A program made the position numbers and the translations under genes. Shown piece after piece: positions 59,827 through 64,000 of a stretch of DNA of 64,000 nt. Positions within the stretch are counted from its first letter, which is position 1, and each line of letters starts with the position of its first letter. Source of the stretch: Telmatactis stephensoni (taxonomy: Eukaryota > Cnidaria > Anthozoa > Actiniaria > Isophelliidae); the NCBI GenBank assembly GCA_029948255.1, contig JALIZF010001614.1, positions 124,001 through 188,000 on the forward strand, given 5' to 3'. Under the pieces are notes generated by a model. The model did not search any database and was not told the origin of the DNA. It saw only the letters and a program-made list of their open reading frames with translations.

Positions 59827-62800
59827 TTATTTTGGTGCAGTGAACTTTCCTTCTTTGAACAATTTTTGCCACTCAGCACCATTAGGATATTCGTAGTCAT
59901 CAAGTGATTTGGTTTTCATTTCTGCGCTGTAGCCTGGGGACTGTGGATAAAAAGAACTTCAATGAACTCAAATCTGTGGTGTCCTCAAAGTAACCCCGGC
60001 AAGCTGTGTTAGTGCGTTCGTTACAAATTTACACACAGAGCTCGGGCTTCCTGTGGTGTCCTCTAATTCATCCCCTGTCCTTTCCCGCCCAAGCCAACTT
60101 TATATCGGTCAACTACAATGGGTAAAATAGAAATTGAAATCTGCACTACTGGGCCTTTTCTTATGCCTCCCTCTCCCTCCATCTCCAAAGCCTATCGAAA
60201 TGAAGGGAATCTGAAATGGTTATCAAACGTTAGTTACCATGGGAACCACGTAGCTTCCATTCTTTGTACTGACTGGATCTACAAAATGTTCGTGTAAATG
60301 GTCGGCGTACTCAATCACTCTAAATAAAAGAGAAAAAAACCCTAATTTTAAACTGGAACGAAATACTCGTATTGTCTACAATACAGTGTGCAACAAAATA
60401 CAATACTGACAAAAACAATCAGTGAGGCGAAATCTTTCTAAAACTCACTAGTCGTGACTCAAAGGCCCAGTTTACACGAAGACGTGTGGACACTGGTATC
60501 CAGAATAACTCTTTTGCTTTCTGTCATTGAGACGCTATTAACAAAAGGGCTACCCCAGCTACCAGGGATAGGGCAACTCGCCCTCGTATAAACAGGGCCG
60601 TAACTGAAACGAAACAAGAGCTAATAAAGTTAATAAATTGAAGATAGTTTTGAGTTGTCTGTCCTCTTATTGACACTCTTGACGTCATAAAATGTTCAAA
60701 ACTCAAGTGGAATCACGAGCGCAGCGACTGGTTTCACTGCAAAGTTTTGAACACGTTGTGACGTCAAGAGTGTGTCAATAAGAGGACAGACAACTCAAAA
60801 CCATCTTCAATTCGTTTTTTACAACAATTATTTGAGACAAAAGTTAAAAAATCTGAAAAATCCTTTTCAAACGGGGCAACAGAACGAGCGCGCGCGCTGA
60901 AACGCGTCAGCAGTGTGTCTGTCATCTTATTGACACACTCTAATTAACCAATCAGATCGCGAGATTAGTATCAAGTGTTGTAAAATTCAAGAGCAATAGC
61001 GGATCCAAAATTAAACTTTAGGAGAGGTACCCTGCGAGCAGAGTTTCCCTTTACCTTCTCCGCGGAGAAGGTAAAGGGAGAGGCTCTGCTCGCAGGGTAC
61101 AGGAGAGGGTGCAGTGTTGTAGCAAAGTAAAGTGACCATATTTTACGTCGATAACTCGCGACAGTAATTTGAGTAACTGATAAACTCGAGGTCCACGGTG
61201 CGTTCATTTTACTCCCTTCTCTCCATCAGTGTTCCGTTTTAAGGGTATTTAAAGCTACTTAAAGCTACACAGAAAGGAAAGAAGTTGAAACTAGGATGTG
61301 AGGTCCTTGATTCAACTTCTTTCCTTTCTGTACAAATCGGAATATGGTGTTCGTACCTGTTCTCTAAGGAAGCCGAGACACAAATGTAGTCAAAGATAGA
61401 GATATGCTGTACATATTCACATAGGCCAACTCCACCAGCATGTGGACAAACAGGAACTGAAAACACCAAGAGACCATAATACTAAGAGATGGTTATCAGA
61501 ATCGATGTCTGTGCGATGTTCGTGGCCACTAAGGCTGTTTTTAGTAACTTCGCCATCGCGCGCGCAAGGCTCCAAAACAACAGAATTTGATTTTTGACTT
61601 GCGCGCGGACGGGACAAATACTACTATAAGCTCTCTCTAACAACAGTCTTAAACAGAGAGGATGTCTGTGATTTCCCATTATATGCAAAGTATAATCTGG
61701 GGCTACCTCATCGGTAGTCTCCTTCGCAGCCGTTTTCTGTTTCGGGATCCCTGTGCTCCCTCCCATACAGGGATCCCGAAACAGAGAGACAGCCCCTTCC
61801 CTGAAGGTCAGCTGTGGTCTACAGAACATCTATCCCACAGTCAATTCGAGTTTATCTATTCCATATTGTCACACTGTACCTCCAAACTTTGCCGCTAGGA
61901 GAAGGACAGAGAGAACTTCATTCAAACCACCTAAACGACAGCTGTCTATCTGACAAAACTGCATGGCACCAGACTGAAGAAACTGCTTGAACATCACACG
62001 ATTTTGACAGTGTTCTCCTGTGGCCACACCTATGCCATATGAGGCCAACGCCTTAGATATTGCAGCATGCCCTACAAATATAAAACTCACAAATATTCAC
62101 AGTTCTTCTGAGCAGAAATTACCTTGCCTGATTACTAGAAAGTCACGGGTTATCTACTTCCATGGGGGAAGGAGGGAAGCAGACGACCCCTGACCATTTG
62201 AAGATTCGATCAGGCTGTAAATGAAGCTTGTGTAGGGATACTGTGGTAAAGGGCAAGCCCTTAATCACCATCGAATATAGAATCAGAAACAGTTTCGCGG
62301 CATTTTTCCAAACTCTTACATCTTGCCAAACCATCACCTTATAATAGGCGGCTAAGCATAGCAACTACGTTTACGTACAGAAACGTTTAACGGATGACGC
62401 ATCTACGTAGACAATAGAGTGATCTTAAGCAAACATGACGCGACGTTAAAGAGGACGCCGCGCGCTGACGAATTTTGTTCGAAATGACCGTTGACGTCGC
62501 CGACGTCAAGAAGACGATGTGAAAACAAGCGAAATGGCGTCTGAACGTGGCGTCGCGACGTTGTCACAGTAGTCACGCAACGAACGAATGTGATATATTC
62601 GTCATCTAGTGTCCTGTTTTGGCGTTGAGTCGCGTTTGCTAAATCACTCTAATATTCAGACACTCGTCATAACCACTTGTCACACGAGATACATAAAGCC
62701 AATGCATGTATTCGCATTGATATGGCAAGGTCCCCAGCAAACGACGCTACGTAAACGACATGTTGGCTGCAAAAGCGAATCTTCTTCGTCATCAATGATA

Positions 62801-63630
62801 TTGTAGGGGTACGTCGAGCTCATTTTTTTGAAAGACGCCCAGTGCAACCAATTGTGTGAAAACATCTGTAATTTGTAATTTGGGTGTGGTTTCATATCTG
62901 TGCTTTCGGTCATTACTGAGTCCCCCTACCCCCTTTTTTCATGAAACTTTGCTCCTTAAGGCTATCGTGTACCAATCCATGACTATAAACGCGAGCGCCT
63001 GTGCTCCTTAGTCCATTTATATGCAATGCAACCATTTACATTCCGCAAATTGTCTTCAGAGTGCAAATAGTGGGATAAAATGTCACGTGGCCCCTGGAAA
63101 AGCGCACCTATGACGTCATCTGGTGACGTAGGTTCCTCGATCCAGATTGGTTTAAACTGTGCCAACTGTTTCATAATTTCAATAGATTCTTTAACATCCC
63201 AGCGTTGATTGGCATCCATGGCCTATATGACAGAACAAAACTTATCAAACTGATCGAACCAAAGCTGGCGGCTGACTTCAAGCATTCTTGATACATTTAT
63301 TGGAGGCACATAGGAGCAGTATAGCTACACTTTCTCGGAACGTCTTTTCCCATTGGTTCGTTGCAACAAAAGAATCTATTGTTATTATTGCCAGTTGTTT
63401 TATTTCTTTTGTTTAGATTCTCGAGTAATAAACCAATTGGATGGCATCTTCCGAGACAGTGCGACCTTACCCTATGGGAGAGTGGGTATTTCAAAGTTTT
63501 TGCCTAAAGGAAGACTTTTTTGGAATGTGAATGCATACATACAAGAAAGCGATCAGGTCCTAATGTTTTTCTCAATATTGCTGCGCGACGGATGTCATCG
63601 TTTATGTCTCCACCTACTTTCATCTTGAAC
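59827..63630 (-). CDS. ENOSF1: ENOSF1-like L-fuconate dehydratase (enolase superfamily), N-terminal exons beyond window
   Basis: Minus-strand exons join in phase: 63543-63630, 63108-63222, 61880-62071, 61357-61456, 60238-60319 and 59827-59940 (stop TAA at 59827-59829). ENOSF1 dehydrates L-fuconate. Enolase-superfamily residues are visible: KMK in RFKMKVGGD (general-base side), D of DANQRW, E of IEEPTSPDD and E of ATGEHC (metal ligands), D of QIDSCRLGG and H of [10 protein letters not shown] (His-Asp dyad). The C-terminus SPGYSAEMK and [11 protein letters not shown] match the family's end. The first part, including the N-terminal capping domain, lies to the right of the window. GT donors and AG acceptors are used throughout. 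Confidence 0.95.
60636..60812. repeat. Palindromic element in ENOSF1 intron
   Basis: AATTGAAGATAGTTTTGAGT and its complement near 60793-60812 form the outer arms, and GTCTGTCCTCTTATTGACAC with GTGTCAATAAGAGGACAGAC the inner. It is a foldback MITE-like repeat. Confidence 0.75.
61027..61100. repeat. 74-bp near-perfect palindrome in ENOSF1 intron
   Basis: GTACCCTGCGAGCAGAG pairs with CTCTGCTCGCAGGGTAC, and the centre TTCTCCGCGGAGAA is self-complementary. It shares the GTACCCTG end with 57855-57960. Confidence 0.85.
61267..61332. repeat. Small hairpin in ENOSF1 intron
   Basis: ACAGAAAGGAAAGAAGTTGA pairs with TCAACTTCTTTCCTTTCTGT. Confidence 0.8.
61737..61784. repeat. Small perfect hairpin in ENOSF1 intron
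   Basis: CTGTTTCGGGATCCCTGT pairs with ACAGGGATCCCGAAACAG across a loop of about 12 bases. Confidence 0.85.
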
Positions 63631-63819
63631 CTGGAAATGAATGAATGGATGGATAAATAAATGAATGAGAAAAAGTTTCAAAAGTATTTTTCACTCATCT
63701 AGAAGGCAAGAAAACGACAAGGAATGAATTGAAATGTGTAATACCGTATAGAAAAGAGAATACTTACTGTCTGACATTTTGAGTCTGGGCCATTTGTCGA
63801 AGTATAAAAAGGGGCTTAA

Positions 63820-64000
63820 GGTGCTGTTACACTGTGCAATTTTCTCAGCAACTTGCAGTATTTTTGGCCGAGCCAAGCTGGGAGCGAGATTCAAGATGGC
63901 TCCTCAGAGCGAAATGAGAAATTGCACATGCGCTCGTAGAAAACGTGCCTCAAATATTGTGAGGAAAGTTGCTGGAGGGGTGATACACTCTGCAATGGCA
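63820..64000. mobile_element. MITE, truncated by the window edge
   Basis: The left part (TGTTACACTGTGCAATTTTC) and right part (AGTTGCTGGAGGGGTGATAC, CTCTGCAATGGCA) look like inverted ends of one element. The right end is cut at 64000. Confidence 0.45.

Noticed and set aside
1..64000. CRISPR array, operon or prokaryotic features
   Set aside because: Genes have spliceosomal introns and no regularly spaced repeat-spacer pattern is present. The tandem repeats have no unique spacers.

Overview
The window is eukaryotic nuclear DNA, AT-rich, with small multi-exon genes that have GT-AG introns, set in DNA crowded with MITE-like inverted repeats, microsatellites and one complete-length LTR retrotransposon. 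Gene content (LTV1, ARFRP1, a SoxF transcription factor, a secreted tyrosinase-domain protein, ENOSF1) is animal. The intronless SoxF and the tyrosinase architecture fit an anthozoan cnidarian, most likely a stony coral. The species is an inference; no species-diagnostic sequence was recognised.

Layout. (1) 1-5.9 kb: LTV1 (ribosome biogenesis factor, minus strand), its 5' end at about 5.93 kb and its 3' end off the left edge. (2) 6.05-7.7 kb: an almost fully self-complementary foldback element flanked by TTAA, then a long (TTCTA)n array to 8.07 kb. (3) 8.76-20.3 kb: one ankyrin-repeat reading frame split by a 10.4-kb Ty3/gypsy-type LTR element inserted on the opposite strand. The LTRs are nearly identical and a 4-bp target duplication (GTTA) is visible. 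The element carries gag, protease, RT, an integrase ending in a chromodomain, an envelope-like glycoprotein region and a small RING-like Cys/His ORF. Its pol and env regions are broken. (4) 20.3-27.2 kb: no convincing genes; minisatellites, inverted repeats and MITEs. (5) 27.4-31.4 kb: ARFRP1 (plus strand), seven exons, 201 residues, each intron junction phase-consistent. (6) 31.4-42.9 kb: repeats, including a MITE with a perfect 8-bp target duplication. (7) 42.9-44.0 kb: single-exon SoxF gene (minus). (8) 44-55 kb: gene-poor, with a repeat cluster at 51.8-54.9 kb. (9) 55.1-59.3 kb: seven-exon secreted tyrosinase gene (plus), convergent with (10) ENOSF1 (minus, 59.8-63.6 kb, 5' end off the right edge).

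The host genes are unrelated housekeeping or developmental genes and do not form a pathway. The most unusual content is the retroelement in the ankyrin gene, and the number of foldback or inverted-repeat elements lying in introns and intergenic DNA.
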